This document shows, piece by piece, positions 43,973 to 55,632 of a stretch of DNA of 64,000 nt (position 1 is the first letter of the stretch; each line of letters starts with the position of its first letter). The position numbers were made by a program, and so were the translations under genes. The stretch comes from Ziziphus jujuba (Eukaryota; Streptophyta; Magnoliopsida; Rosales; Rhamnaceae): the NCBI RefSeq assembly GCF_031755915.1, contig NC_083384.1, positions 6,192,001 to 6,256,000 of the forward strand, written 5' to 3'. The notes under the pieces are model-generated. The model had not been told where the DNA came from and made no database searches. It saw only the letters and a program-made list of their open reading frames with translations.

Positions 43973-46859
43973 TGTAACATCCCGTCCCAAAGTACAACGG
44001 AAATTTTCTAACTTTGACCGTTGATCGTTGACTTTGACTTTGACCGTTGACCGAAAGGGTTAAAAGTTGACTTTTTGTTCTGGTTGCAATTCTAGGTTGA
44101 CTGAGGTACCGTTACGAAGTACACGTTGGCACGAGTTCGTAGACTGGTAGGCTGTTGAAAACGGAGCTACGGTTTGAAAGTTATGAGCAAAACAAGTTGA
44201 GGTCCAAATTGTCCAAGGGTGCCAGAGTTGACTTTTTATTAATGCAAAGTTGAGCTTTGACTCATGCATGGTTGTAAAGTGCTCGTCAATATGAATCCGT
44301 AGACTAGTGGCACGTCTGATTTGGATATGTGGTTTGAAAGTTATTGACCTGTAGAGTTTTTCAAATACTGTATTATTTTAATATTATTTTTTAAACGTAT
44401 AATGATGTGCCACGTGTGACCTAATAAATATGACCATGTATCACCATGGTGAGATGCTACATGTCAACCGTGTTTAATATCATATTATTTTATTATTATT
44501 TTATATAATATTATTTTTATTATTATTTAATTGTTTTATTTTATTTTATTTTCCTTTTTCTTTTTCTTTTCTTCTCCCCACGTGGGGAAAAAGGGGCAGG
44601 GACACGGGAGGAATTCTTTTTCTTTCTTCTTCTTCTTCCTCCTCCTTCTTCTTCCTTCTCCTTCATTTTCTTCCCACCGGCCGTCTCTCTCTCTCTCCCG
44701 TGTTTATCTTTTCCGGCCACCCATTGCCCACACCCGCCAGCCACCGTCCAAGACCACACGCCGACGAGCTCACCAGCCAAATTTTGAGACCGGCCGGCCG
44801 ACGACGAGCCCAGATCGGGCCGGCGAAGTTGCGGCGGCGGGTTGAATTTTTTCCGACGATTCCGCCGTATTCCGGCCAGCCCAGTCCAAATTGCCACCCC
44901 TCTCCCCCTATTTTGGGTCCTCTGAGTCCAAATATGGCCTCCAATCTCCAAAATTCGAAGCGGTTTGTGAGATGCGAAGGAATCAAAATCGGCCAAAGCT
45001 TTCCGGCCAGATTCCGGCCACCTCCGGCGGAATTGGGGTCGATGGAGACCGGTAATGCGATCCTCGTTCCACGAGCTTCGATTCGGTATATTATTCAACC
45101 ATTTTGGTTAACGTTTGTGTTTGATCCCCGGATACCGGGTATTATTTATCCGAATAAAATATTAATTTATTTGACTGTGTGTGAATTGTGTTCTAGGAGC
45201 ATGGGTGAGTCGTGTAATTGATCCCATGGTGGATCATAGTTTAATTGCGTGCTCCAGGTGAGTGACCCACCTTTAATAAATATTTTGGAATAATTAATTA
45301 TATTTAATTGCTGTTAAATTGGTATCTGAAATTATGCTCATGTGATGGAATTTAAATATAGTCGGGAAAAAATATTATTTTATATATATATTTACCCATT
45401 GATGCTAAACGGAATTTTGGGTCATTAAGCAATTCCCGATTATTATTTTATTGTGATTAAATGGTATTTATTACACATGAGCAAGTATTTTCAGCAATTA
45501 ATTGTGTCTGGATTTTATATTATTTTTGAGCATAATTGGTTTGAATATTTTGTGAAAATATTTGCTTAAAGTGATGGTTTAATTTTTATAATTATGCCCT
45601 TGGTATTTTATTTGTCGAACCTTGTATTATGAGAAAAATTGTTGTTTTACTGTTATCGATGTTTTCGTACCGGGTTGTTAAAAAGAAATGTGGGATGATA
45701 AATTTGAAATTGGTATATTTCCCACGGTAATTTTGGAAAACGGTACGGTTGATTTAATAATTATTTTTAGACGCACTCATACAGTATTGGTGTTCTGGTA
45801 TATATGTGGTTTAGCGCGCAAGTATTATGTCTCCCGTAAGTTGCCATTGGACCGTGGGCAGACAGGTTTGATATAGTGCACATAGCCGCCCCCCCTCTTT
45901 GGCCGGGATGACGGTTTCAGCAGCAGTACTGTCGGGACGCTGAAGTGCCGTTTGCAAGTTTCTCTCTTTAATCTCCCCGCCAGTCGGTGCTTGGGACACT
46001 GGGTATCGGAGGGCATCATTGGTATATGGTGTGATGCGTCAAGTAGAATTTTTCGGATAGAAATTTCAAACCCCAAAGAGTACAAAAATTATTTATTATA
46101 ATTTATTGCATTTTATTTATATTTGGGATATTTATTTATTTATTTGTTGTTTATTAAATTATTTGATCCCTTGGTTTTCGGGAGGTATGAATATCGGGTT
46201 TTGTGAAAATGTTTTAAAAGGGGAACATTTCCAACGGAGTGAATAGTGAGGGTTTTGAGAGAAAGTATTACCTTTAAATGTTTATTTATTTATTTATGTA
46301 ATTGTTCGGTATTGATTAATTAAATTCCTTTATTTTTATATTATTAATATTAAAAGTGTTCAGTAGTTAGGGTCACTCACTGAGATGATTAGCATCTCAC
46401 ATTTTTAAATTCCGTTCCCCTAGGTCCAGGTTGGAGACGTTGATTGTCCGGGACAAGCCCAACGTCTCAGTTCGTTGTCGAAAGTTCAAGAAGTATTTAT
46501 TCCCTTTTTCTTATTCCCTTTTTCCTCTCTATCTTGTATTGCTTCTTATCTATCATGGTATTAATTCCACATTTGTTGTATAATGCTCTGTATACTGTAT
46601 TGGATATGTAGTTATTATTTATGCACTGGGTTGCTGCTGTTATTATTTGAAGTGCTGTAAATTTGTGGATACAAATTGTAGTAATATGGGAGGAATAAGG
46701 GGACGATTATAGAAGTGCGTTTTCAGTGCAGGAAATTTTTGGTAAGTCCTACCCTTAGGGGAGGTGCTGTCGGATTTTCCGTTGGAAGGTTCGGTGGTAT
46801 TTTCCTGGGATCAAGGCTTGTCTAGAGTTCCGAAGAGGAATTCTAGATAGATCCTGACA
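43973..46859 (+). mobile_element. LTR-A copy 11: complete solo LTR
   Basis: A complete 2,887-bp plus-strand solo LTR, from TGTAACATCCCGTCCC to TAGATCCTGACA. It is bounded by a perfect 5-bp duplication ATCTT (43968-43972 and 46860-46864). It splits segmental unit III between the TATAATCTT and CGTACTCCCTTTTATCATTTG segments, which are continuous in units I and II. It has the CCCCACGTGGGG motif (44576-44587), a TCTTC-rich run, the GC-rich promoter half (44660-45060), donor-like CAG|GTGAGT (45259), acceptor CCCCTAG (46423) and the hairpin (46434-46468). The 173-185-residue frames in the GC-rich part are not supported as genes. Confidence 0.94.
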
Positions 46860-48715
46860 ATCTTCGTACTCCCTTTTATCATTTGCTACTCGCAAAACCA
46901 TGTTCAGACTCACAGCCTCATACGTATCAATTTTAATAACATGTCGTTCATGAAAAGACATCAAGAAAATAATAGAAAACTAAGAATTAAAAAAAAAATC
47001 TATATTAAAAAAAAAAGTCATTACATAAAATGTCATTATAAAAAATATAAAAAGTTTTTCAAAATCCAAATGCAATGCACATCTTAAATTTATCAATCAT
47101 CAATTTTTAAAATTTAATATAGGATATTTTATCCCAAAATTTATTTTATTTATCTATAATTAAAAAAAAAACTTTTGATTCTTCAAAGTCTTTTTCTTAA
47201 TTACTCCTGATTTATAGGTCTGTGAAAGACTCCTTTGTTTTTGTTCTTAACTACCTTGTCAGCTGTCAAGTCTTTTCTTTTCCTTTTTTTTTTTTTTTCT
47301 TCAAAGAAATAATGATTCTTATAGCACATATAAAACACACGCCCAATTGTACCAAACAGGAAAAAGGAAAAAACAAATCTAATATATACACGTACATATA
47401 AACCTTAGAATTGTTTTTTTTACAAAAATTACAATATACTCTAAATTAAAGTGAATGGGGATTTCACCAAAATTTAATTGAATTCAGGATCAATCCATAT
47501 AACACAATTATTCAATCAGCTTTGGATTTATTATAATTAAATTCAAATCAAATTTAAATTCAAATCCAAAATCAATTCATACAACATAATTATTGAACGT
47601 ATCATTTCTTTTAGTTGACTTGTTTAATTCAAAATTAATATGTTTAATTAAACATGTCAACCAATCTAACACAATTACGGCTTATTTCAATTATAATTTT
47701 AAATATGATTAATAAATTAAATTTTAATTAATAAAATGTTATTACTAAATATATACTTATTTAAGGTTGTATTTTTAATCTTCATTTTTTTTATTTAAGA
47801 AGAGATAAATAAAATCATCAAAATAATATTTATTTACTTGAACATATATAATATATTTAATGTATGTATGGATTTATTGGGTACCAAATAGATAATAAAT
47901 ATTTATACACAACCACATTGAAAAATTGAATTGAAAAGCAAATGTCTGAAATTTTTTAAGAGAATACAAACTAAAATATATATATATATATATATATATA
48001 TAAGTGTTTATAATTTTTTCAGTAAATTATAAAAAAATATTTTTGTCTAGTAAAGAAATAAATGAAGTAAAAAGAAACTTTACTAAATCACATTTGATTT
48101 TAAGAATAATTTTTTTAAGAAATAATTTATATGTATTTTAAAATGTTTGTCCTTTTAAAAATATTTAAAGGGATGAAGTACTTTCCCAACTTTATTTTCA
48201 TGATTGATGTGGAAAAAATAATTTTTAAATAATTATCTATTTAATTTTTTTTAGTATTTATTGCATAAGTGCTTCATAAACTACATATTATAGAATTTTG
48301 GATAAAAAGTTTGTTAGAAATTAACAAATTCACCAATAAAGTGCTGGTTAACTGCAACCCCAATGACTTCGTTTGGCCAAAAATCAAGAATGATGCTATA
48401 ATCCTCGGAGAATGAGCGGCCAAAGACCCCCCCAAAAAAAAAGAGTCAATGACTATAAATTTGATATGACGACCTTATATTCATCATGCCCGTTTACTAA
48501 ATAAAATTTGAAAAAGTAGAACATTTTTTCAGAATAAAAGAAAGACTAAATAATTGACTTTTTGTATTGCAATTGTGTAAACAGACGTTAGATCATGCTG
48601 CCTTTTTGGTTCTTCACATGTATAAACAAACGATCTCCAATATTGTCTTATAAAGCATTCCAACTTCAAAGCTTTCATCAAAGTTTTGAGAGTTTCAAAG
48701 CCTCAAAAAGCAAAA
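46860..48715 (+). repeat. Segmental repeat unit III, second part, and upstream region of JIP-E
   Basis: Continues unit III after the solo LTR and leads into JIP-E. Markers include CATTTGCTACTCGCAAAACC, AATTTAATATAGGATATTTT, TTAACTACCTTGTCAGCTGTC (47248) and GAATTGAAAAGCAAATGTC (47929). Then comes the JIP upstream region with GTGCTGGTTAACTGCAACCCC (48341), the reverse complement of the region upstream of JIP-C. A TTATAAAGC core promoter lies near 48649. Confidence 0.75.
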
Positions 48716-49583
48716 ATGGCTTCCAACGTGTTTGGCATCCCCATTACGAACCAAACATTAGAGGCGATGCCGAAACATCAAGGGAAGGAGATAACGGCAA
48801 CAGACAGAGCTTATGAAGCTCTGATAATGAAAAATGCAGACAACAAAGATGTGAACGCCCGGAAATTCGTTGAGAGCTTGAAGCCAAAATATAGTGCTGT
48901 AGTAGTCACCACGGCTTGCTCGATTTACAATGCAACAGGAAACAGATTAAGATATGTTGGGTCCCATGATTGGCAAGGGCATATTGGGGATTCTCCATAC
49001 CAATTGGTGCTCGAAACTGGTCAATAGGGTGCATTTCTTCACGTCCACAATATTCCATCGTTTGCTGGATCCATCGGAGCCACCATATATCGTGGCCAGG
49101 ATGAGAATGGGGATGCTTCTGACTGGATGCTGGCTTGGTACAATCCATGGGATAGAGTGCTCGACCACAACCGCGTAAGTAGCTAATTTTTCTTTTTTCT
49201 TTTTTTTTTTTTGAGAAGATGTGACAATTATTAGGAATTTTTATTTTATACAAGATAATTTTTTTATTTTATATAAAATCAAATTTTCCGTGGAAAAATT
49301 ACATACTCATAGCAGGACTATATAATCATAAACCAAGATCCCATGGATAATTTTGTAGGTATGTACTGAGATTCGTGTAGCTGATCACTACAAGGGAATT
49401 GAATGGAGCAGTATTTATGATTACAAGTTGAGCAAGTTTGACCAATATAGCAATGACACGTGGAATGGATGCTGTTCAAGTGTGATTATCGGCTATTCTG
49501 ATGTTATAGATGTGAACACGTCCAATAGGAATTGTCCCATATTTGAGGGAATAATGACTCTTAAAAATGCTTGGATACAGTGA
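48716..49583 (+). pseudogene. JIP-E: jasmonate-induced protein-like gene with one nonsense codon
   Basis: The closest relative of intact JIP-C, in inverted orientation. Exon 1 is 48716-49174 (153 codons, one Lys more than JIP-C, HQGKEI; donor AACCGC|GTAAGT). Exon 2 is 49359-49583 (acceptor TTTTGTAG|GTA, ends TGA). Everything is in frame except TAG at 49025-49027, where JIP-C has TGG within GQWGAFLHVH. The readable product would stop at 103 residues. After the stop the frame continues GAFLHVHNIPSFAG, ATIYRGQDENGDASDW and, in exon 2, VCTEIRVADHYKG to FEGIMTLKNAWIQ. Promoter, both splice sites and reading frame are otherwise preserved, so inactivation is recent or polymorphic. Confidence 0.93.
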
Positions 49584-51060
49584 AACATAAGGAATGAAAA
49601 TAATGCTATTTAATTGGGATCGCAGTTTATGTGTGGTAGCACTTGTATTTTAGATAGTATGAACTCTGAAAAATGAGTGAATAATGCATTTTTTTTTATT
49701 TGAAAAAAAAAAAAACCTGTAAATGTATTTTAAGGAATAAGATTTTATAGGAACCATGAAATATTTAAGATCTTGCATTGATAATGTCTATGTCACATAT
49801 ATAAGTTTATGTTACATGAATAATAATTAAACATTTCAAACTTCGGCAATGCTAAGAGGTAAATGTTACAAATTTTTTAGTTTTCAGAGAGGCTGGAAAC
49901 ACTAGATCGAGGAATATATCCATAAGGTGAAAAAAAAAGAAAAAGAAAAAAAAAAGTGTGAAACAGTTTCTATATATTATGTTACTTTTGTTATTTTGTG
50001 TTTTCATTTATTGTCTAGTATTGTTTGAATAAAATAATATCATACTCTAATTATCTTATTTGAAAGCATCTTCAATGGTATAGTGTGTTTGCCCATTAAA
50101 ATGCCAAAAAGTAACATAATTGTGGTGTATATTTTCTCCAACGGCACATTACAAAAAATGTCAATTGCATTTCAATTATATTTGGCATAAAAAAATGCAG
50201 TGCAGTTGGCATGCATTTTTTGATTGTATACCTTACTATAATAAAATCTATAGGATCCATATTATTAAATAATATAATTTTTAATTTTTTTAATTATTAA
50301 AACTAAAAAAATGAGATCCAGTAAAAAATAATATGATTAAATAAAATATATATTTATCAATGTTATTTTTTACCATATTAGCATTGGTATTGACATTTAC
50401 TATTGAAAACGAAATATCAATTCTAAACTTTTTCAAAATGTCAATGCTAAAAATGCAATTTATCATTAAAAATATCCGTAATTTATATGTTTAATTAAGT
50501 ATTATAATGTAGTTATATTTTATTTATTTATCTAATTATACATAATTTATTTAGCTTTGATTGTATTAATTAATTAGTTTGTTCAACATTTCAAATACCT
50601 CTATATAAATTTGAAGGAGAAAAAATAATAAAAAACCAATATAATTTCTAAGCGTGTCCACTTTCGATGTTCATATTTCTTTTTTTCCCTTTTTAACTTT
50701 ATAGTTTTATTAAGAAGTATCTAATAAACTATAGTTATCTCTAATTAACAAGCATTTGAGGCAAAGTGTGTTATGCACAATTAAATAAAAAAAAAATTAA
50801 GACTTTTTATTTTCATTATTATTATTATTTTTTTAAGTTGGTGGAAGTGGCATTAGAGACACGTGCATAGCTAGTTTTATTTATTTATTTATTTTGATAA
50901 AACGTGCAGTGGCTAGTTTGGTAAAGGGCTTATCCGGAATTTGATACAAAGAGCGAGAAATAAGTTTTATGCTATGCTAGCAACCAAACAGTACCCATAA
51001 CAGGAGTGAAAAACCCAAAAGAAGAAACAGTAGAGGGAGAGAGCAGAGCACAGCAGAGAG
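49584..51060. other. 3' flank of JIP-E and AT-rich intergenic DNA
   Basis: 49584-49870 is the reverse complement of the JIP-C 3' flank (11310-11810), which marks the end of the inverted duplication. A candidate degenerate MITE lies at 50070-50478, with GCATCTTCAATGGTATA at its left and the related reverse sequence of ATTTATCATTAAAAATATCC at its right. The remaining DNA to 51060 has no recognised gene. The final part, with a 19-unit AG repeat (51065-51102), is the likely promoter and 5' leader of the next gene. Confidence 0.5.
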
Positions 51061-51062
51061 AT

Positions 51063-51064
<2 letters not shown>

Positions 51065-51102
<38 letters not shown>
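51065..51102 (+). repeat. (AG)19 microsatellite in 5' leader
   Basis: An uninterrupted AG repeat ends 12 bases before the start codon of the complex I subunit exon. GA-rich 5' leaders are common in plant housekeeping genes and can act as promoter or translational elements. The position suggests that it is transcribed. Confidence 0.8.
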
Positions 51103-51104
<2 letters not shown>

Positions 51105-51114
51105 AAAGGCAAAA

Positions 51115-51282
51115 ATGGGGGGAGGAATGGAGGTGAACAAGAACAGGTTCATAGAAGAGTGGGGATCAGCAAGAGAGAACCTTGAACACAACTTTCGCTG
51201 GACTCGCCGAAACTTTTTTCTCGTGGGCCTCTTCGGCATCGCCATTCCCGTCTTGGTCTACAAGGGCATCGTCAGCGAATTC
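51115..51282 (+). CDS. Mitochondrial complex I small subunit (plant NDUFB4-like), exon 1
   Basis: 56 codons from ATG to the donor GAATTC|GTATCT. They read MGGGMEVNKNRFIEEWGSAR, then LEHNFRWTRRNF and a hydrophobic segment LVGLFGIAIPVLVYKGIV (about residues 36-53). This matches the small plant NADH-ubiquinone oxidoreductase subunit related to Arabidopsis At2g31490, a single-pass inner-membrane component of the complex I membrane arm. The family has only about 15 more residues, starting near HMQDEDAG. I could not find an exon for them on the plus strand in the remaining 12.7 kb. Either the last exon lies beyond the window, behind an intron filled with hAT and LTR insertions, or it has been lost. 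The coding part seen is intact, so the entry is partial rather than pseudogene. Confidence 0.8.
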
Positions 51283-52600
51283 GTATCTTCTTTTTTTTCC
51301 CTCCCTCCCTCCTTTTCATTTATCTATCTACCATCCAATCTGTTTTTTTTCTTTTTCTGAATGCTCGTAATTTCAGACCAATTGCAATCCTCGTTTACGA
51401 TTTGGGGCTTCTTTTTTTTTTTTTTTTTTTTAAATAAATTTTGTTTTTGGGTATTTAAATTTAGGAGCTTTGCTTATGAAATTGGCTGATTCTCATTTGG
51501 GATTTGTCTGTGAGACTTTTAGAGGTTGTTTATAGTAACATTAGGATGAGACCGATGCCTACTGAGAAGTATTATACCCAATTTTTTTCTCTAAAGGATC
51601 CTATTCTACTAAAAATCTATAACTTTTATTATTAATTTTTTCTCAATTTCTTTTTAGTATTATCTGATTTTGTCCTTTCAAAATCTCCTTGAGAAGATTT
51701 GTTTGCATTAGCCAACTTATAGAGTTTTGGGAGGTGATACATTAAAGGAGCATCATTTCACCATGAATTCTTCCCCAAATCTTGGTTCTCTCCCCGTTCC
51801 CAAGAGCCAAAAGCTAATCTAGTGTGAGAGAAATTAGATTAAGATTATCGCTGAGAAATTGCTCCACAAAATCGTACATTTTGAAGTGTATGGGTTCAAC
51901 TCGTATTTCTTTAATTTTTTTCTCCTTATCTAATTCAAATATTTTAGTGGTTCCGAGCTGTTTTTTTATCTTACATTGCCTCTTCGCCATCTGTTTTGTC
52001 AAAACTCTGGGCAGCATCTAAATTTAACACTAGATTTGTGACCATGCTCTTTTAGCACCTGAATCAATCCTGAATTTGTTGAACTTTAGTCGACATATTT
52101 GTGATTTTTTGCTCAAAAACGAAGTAAAATTGATAGGAATGATGTATAATTTTACGGAAATATCAATAGAAATATTGATATCGATGGAAATATCGGTAAA
52201 ATTATAAAAATTGTAAATTTTTAATTTAGAATATAATTTTTTATATATATGAAATAATTAATATAATAAAATTATATAAAAATATAATAATTAGAATACA
52301 ATAATCATAAAATATTCTATAAATATAACAAATTATTTATAAGTAAATAAAATATAAAGTTAATTCACATCAAAATATAGAGAATTTAACAGATAATAGT
52401 AAGATATAAGAAATTCTCAAATATAATCCCTAATACATTATTAATACCAAAAAAAATTCCTTGGTTCTTCAAATTGATGATCATATCTTGATATTTCACG
52501 TGTATAATAATAGGCATTCCAACTCATCATATTAGAGAAATTTTACATGTAATTGTAGATGTGCCAAGTATATCTTTCTCTATCAATCCCAACCAATTGT
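51283..52600. other. Possible intron 1 of the complex I subunit; no other feature
   Basis: TC-rich DNA with poly-T runs directly after the donor site, then AT-rich DNA without a supported gene. From about 52140 the GATATCGATGGAAATATCGG pattern (52176-52195) forms short self-complementary repeats, possibly belonging to the end of the neighbouring decayed hAT element. Open frames at 51814-52021 overlap on both strands and are not supported. Confidence 0.45.
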
Positions 52601-52622
52601 CCAAGTGGAGGATAGTGTGGAT

Positions 52623-54309
52623 TTATCCAATGAGGAGTATAACATTCATTTTGAGACATGGGATGATTGAAGATATCAACATCGTAATCTCTCTGTGAGA
52701 ATTATGTGAGCTCATTTGACCAATTGGAGACACAATTGGAATCTCAGAATTTCCAGATTGAGAATTAACTTGTGTATTTAAACTTATTGCATCCAAAGAG
52801 TTAGAAAGATAATCTTCATCATGTTGATTCATCATCGAAGTGCCATAATGCCTTCTTAAACCAGTGCCTGCTGTTCGAGCTCCATGATCAAAATCCTATG
52901 TTGCATGTGTATATTGATTTTCACCAGTAAATGGGCTTAATCGTTGTTGGCTTGGTTCTCAATAGTATGTTCCACTCCCACCTCCACCTATATTATATCC
53001 TCCTCCTCTATTGCCACCACCACCACCGTCATCGTCATCATCATCATCATCATCATCATCATCAAGACCAACAACATCATCATCATCTTCATCCTCATAT
53101 TCATTTGGTTGAGAATAACCACCACCAAATGTTTCTACACGAGAACTAAATTGTCTAGTTGAAGGCCTTGTCACTACTTCAAATGAATAATTTCCTCCAC
53201 TATCACTGCTTATAACTTCTTCTGCAATAACATTCTTAACATTTATCCCTAATTGTAAAGCATGCATTGCGACTCGAGTATCTGGATTGCCTTCATCATC
53301 ATCTAAGTGTGAATTCTTAACCCATTGGATAATAAGATTATCTTCATCTTCACCAGGGTCAGCTCCAATTTCAAGAAGATCCAAATAATCAGAATCTAAA
53401 TGCGGTTGATTTGTTAATTCCATATCACATATCCGCAATTTTATATTATAGTAGCAAAAAACCAATTTATGAAGTTTTTCATATGCGAGCCTATTTCGTT
53501 GTTTTGTGTGTATTAAAGCGAAGGTGCTCCAATTACGCTCGCATGCGGATGATGATACAGTTTGTGACAAAATACGCATTGTCAATTTTCTGAGCGTTGG
53601 GGTGCTATGACCATACATTGTCCACCATTCAGCTGTATATTTCAACATTATAAATTAAAATATATTAAATTTTAAAAAAATTTTAAATATTAATAAAATT
53701 TTTGATATTAAGCACATTTTTTTATAACAAGTAATTGAAATGCACATACCAGGTATCATTTCCGCTCGGGCGGCAATTGCTGCACGATCACCAAATCCTT
53801 TTCGTGCATCTCTAAAGCATATTATCTATATGTAAAAATGAAAAAAATTATAAAAAACGTTATTACTATGTTAGTTAAAAAAAATAATAAACAAAATCTT
53901 ACTTCATTTCCAAATTGAGATATACGATCCGAATTTGGATATAATGCTGCAAAGACATCATGAACAGCTTGTACAAGATCTAAATCAGTGCCAATTCCTT
54001 TTTTATACTAGAACCGTGGATTCAGAAAGTATTCTACAAAATAATAATAAAAATTAAATCTAATATATAAATTATAAGACAAAATATTAATTAATAATAA
54101 GTAATTGACATAAAATTACCAGCCATATGGAGAGGATGAGAAAGTGTATTGTCCCATCGAGTATTTATGATGCCCATAACCCACTGAATTTCTCTTTGGT
54201 TATTGATTGCATATCTCATTTTTTGAAAACAATCATACAATATTGACATCGTAGGTATGAACTTAGCATCAAGAATTCGCAAAATATTATATAATGGCCC
54301 ATATAAATT
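52623..54309 (-). pseudogene. Decayed hAT transposase-like gene (C-terminal half)
   Basis: Several minus-strand exons match plant hAT-family proteins of the DUF659 type. From 5' to 3': ILRILDAKFIPTMSILYDCF and INTRWDNTLSHPLHMA (about 54309-54117), YKKGIGTDLDLVQAVHDVF up to SQFGNE (about 54003-53905, donor GTAAGAT), CFRDARKGFGDRAAIAARAE (about 53830-53755), then AEWWTMYGHSTPTLRKLTMR with SSSACERNWSTFALIHTKQR, the hATC dimerisation region (53645-53420). An acidic tail with 12 consecutive Asp residues (53030-53070) and a glycine-rich end follow. Stops interrupt the C-terminal tail near 52957 and 52906. An LTR at 54315 removes the N-terminal half with the catalytic start. It differs from the complete hAT at 54763-61823. 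Confidence 0.85.
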
Positions 54310-54314
54310 AACAA

Positions 54315-54762
54315 TGTAACACCCCGTCCCAAATCGCACCGGAATCCGTGCACGTTGACCGAGGTTGACCGTTGACGAGCGGGTCAAAAGTTGACTTTTT
54401 GCTCCAGTTGGAATTTCGAGTTGACCAGGGTACCGTGGCGAAGTGCATGATGCCCTGAGTTCGTAGACTAGCAGCATGTCGAAAACGGAGCTACGGTTTG
54501 AAAGTTATGGGCAAAATAAGTTGAAGTGCAAATAGTCCAAAAGGTGCCAGGAGTTGACTTTTTCTTGTGGTGTAATTTTGTGTTGAATCTTGTGTGGTTG
54601 TAAAGTACTCGTCGATACGAGTTCATAGACTAGCGGCACGCTTAAATCAGACGTTTGGTTAAAAAATTATGGACGTTTGAAATTCGTCGGATACCGTATT
54701 ATTTTATTATATCTGGCTTAAGTGCACAGTGACGCCACGTGTCAGCTTCTGATTGGTCCACG
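54315..54762 (+). repeat. LTR-A copy 12, left segment
   Basis: It starts TGTAACACCCCGTCCC and follows the family order: GTTGACCGAGGTTGACC (54353), GAGTTCGTAGACTAGCAGCA, CATAGACTAGCGGCACGC (54625) and CCACGTGTCAGC. A hAT transposon interrupts it after GATTGGTCCACG (the 8-bp target), and it resumes at 61824. It inserted in the decayed hAT gene on its left. Confidence 0.9.
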
Positions 54763-55632
54763 TAGGGGTGGGCTCGGTGCGGATTGGTTCGGTTTTTGGG
54801 GTTTTTTTAAACCTAACCGACCAATTCGGTTTGGGTTGATTACATAACCGAACCGAACTGAACCCAATATACAACCCGAAACCGACCGAACCGACCATAT
54901 TTGATCGGTTTGGGTTGGATTTGCGGGTTGGGCCGGTCTGGGCTTCGAGTTGGGCCTCGGCCCAAATTGTATATATATATATATATTTCGAATTTGGTAT
55001 TTTTTGGACAAAAATTGTATAAAAAAAGTTTTAGGCCTTTTTAATCATCAATCTATATTTTAAATTAGATATTCTTTTCAAATTATTCTTTAAATTAAAT
55101 AATTTTAACATACATCCATCCACCTAAACAAAAATACCAAATAAGTTAATTATTAAGCATCAAACATATTAAATAATACAACACATAATCATACAACTAT
55201 AATACAAATCTACAACTACCACCACCCAATTATAAACCATACATCAACAAATAAAGTATATACCAAGTCTACAACCATTATTAGCTACAAAATAAAATAC
55301 AACCCATATTTGAAATCTAAAATTTTAAAATAAACTTATAATTAAATAAACTAATAATCCATAAAAATAAAAATTATTTTAAATATTGTTTTCTTCCACA
55401 TTCTCCATTGCATGAAAAGCCACCAGCAGCAACCACAAGCTCACTACCTCAATAAACCAAATTCCATTCATCCTTCAACAAACATTAAAATTATAAATAA
55501 ACATTAAACATTAAGCATTAAATGTAAAGAATTAGCAATCAATAAACATTAAGTGTATTACTAAAATATTATCTAACTTAAAAGATAATTGATGATTTGG
55601 AATTAACAACAAACTTACCAAGTAATCATATA

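Noticed and set aside
44541..45221. Long frames on both strands in LTR-A copy 11 (185 and 173 codons)
   Set aside because: They overlap each other on opposite strands in the GC-rich promoter half, and the frame is not kept in sister copies.
50070..50478. MITE with GCATCTTCAATGG-type ends
   Set aside because: The inverted ends agree only partly and no target duplication could be fixed, so it is mentioned only as a candidate inside a spacer entry.
52931..53162. His-rich and Ile-rich plus-strand frames
   Set aside because: They are antisense readings of the (CAT)n repeat that encodes the Asp tract of the decayed hAT gene.
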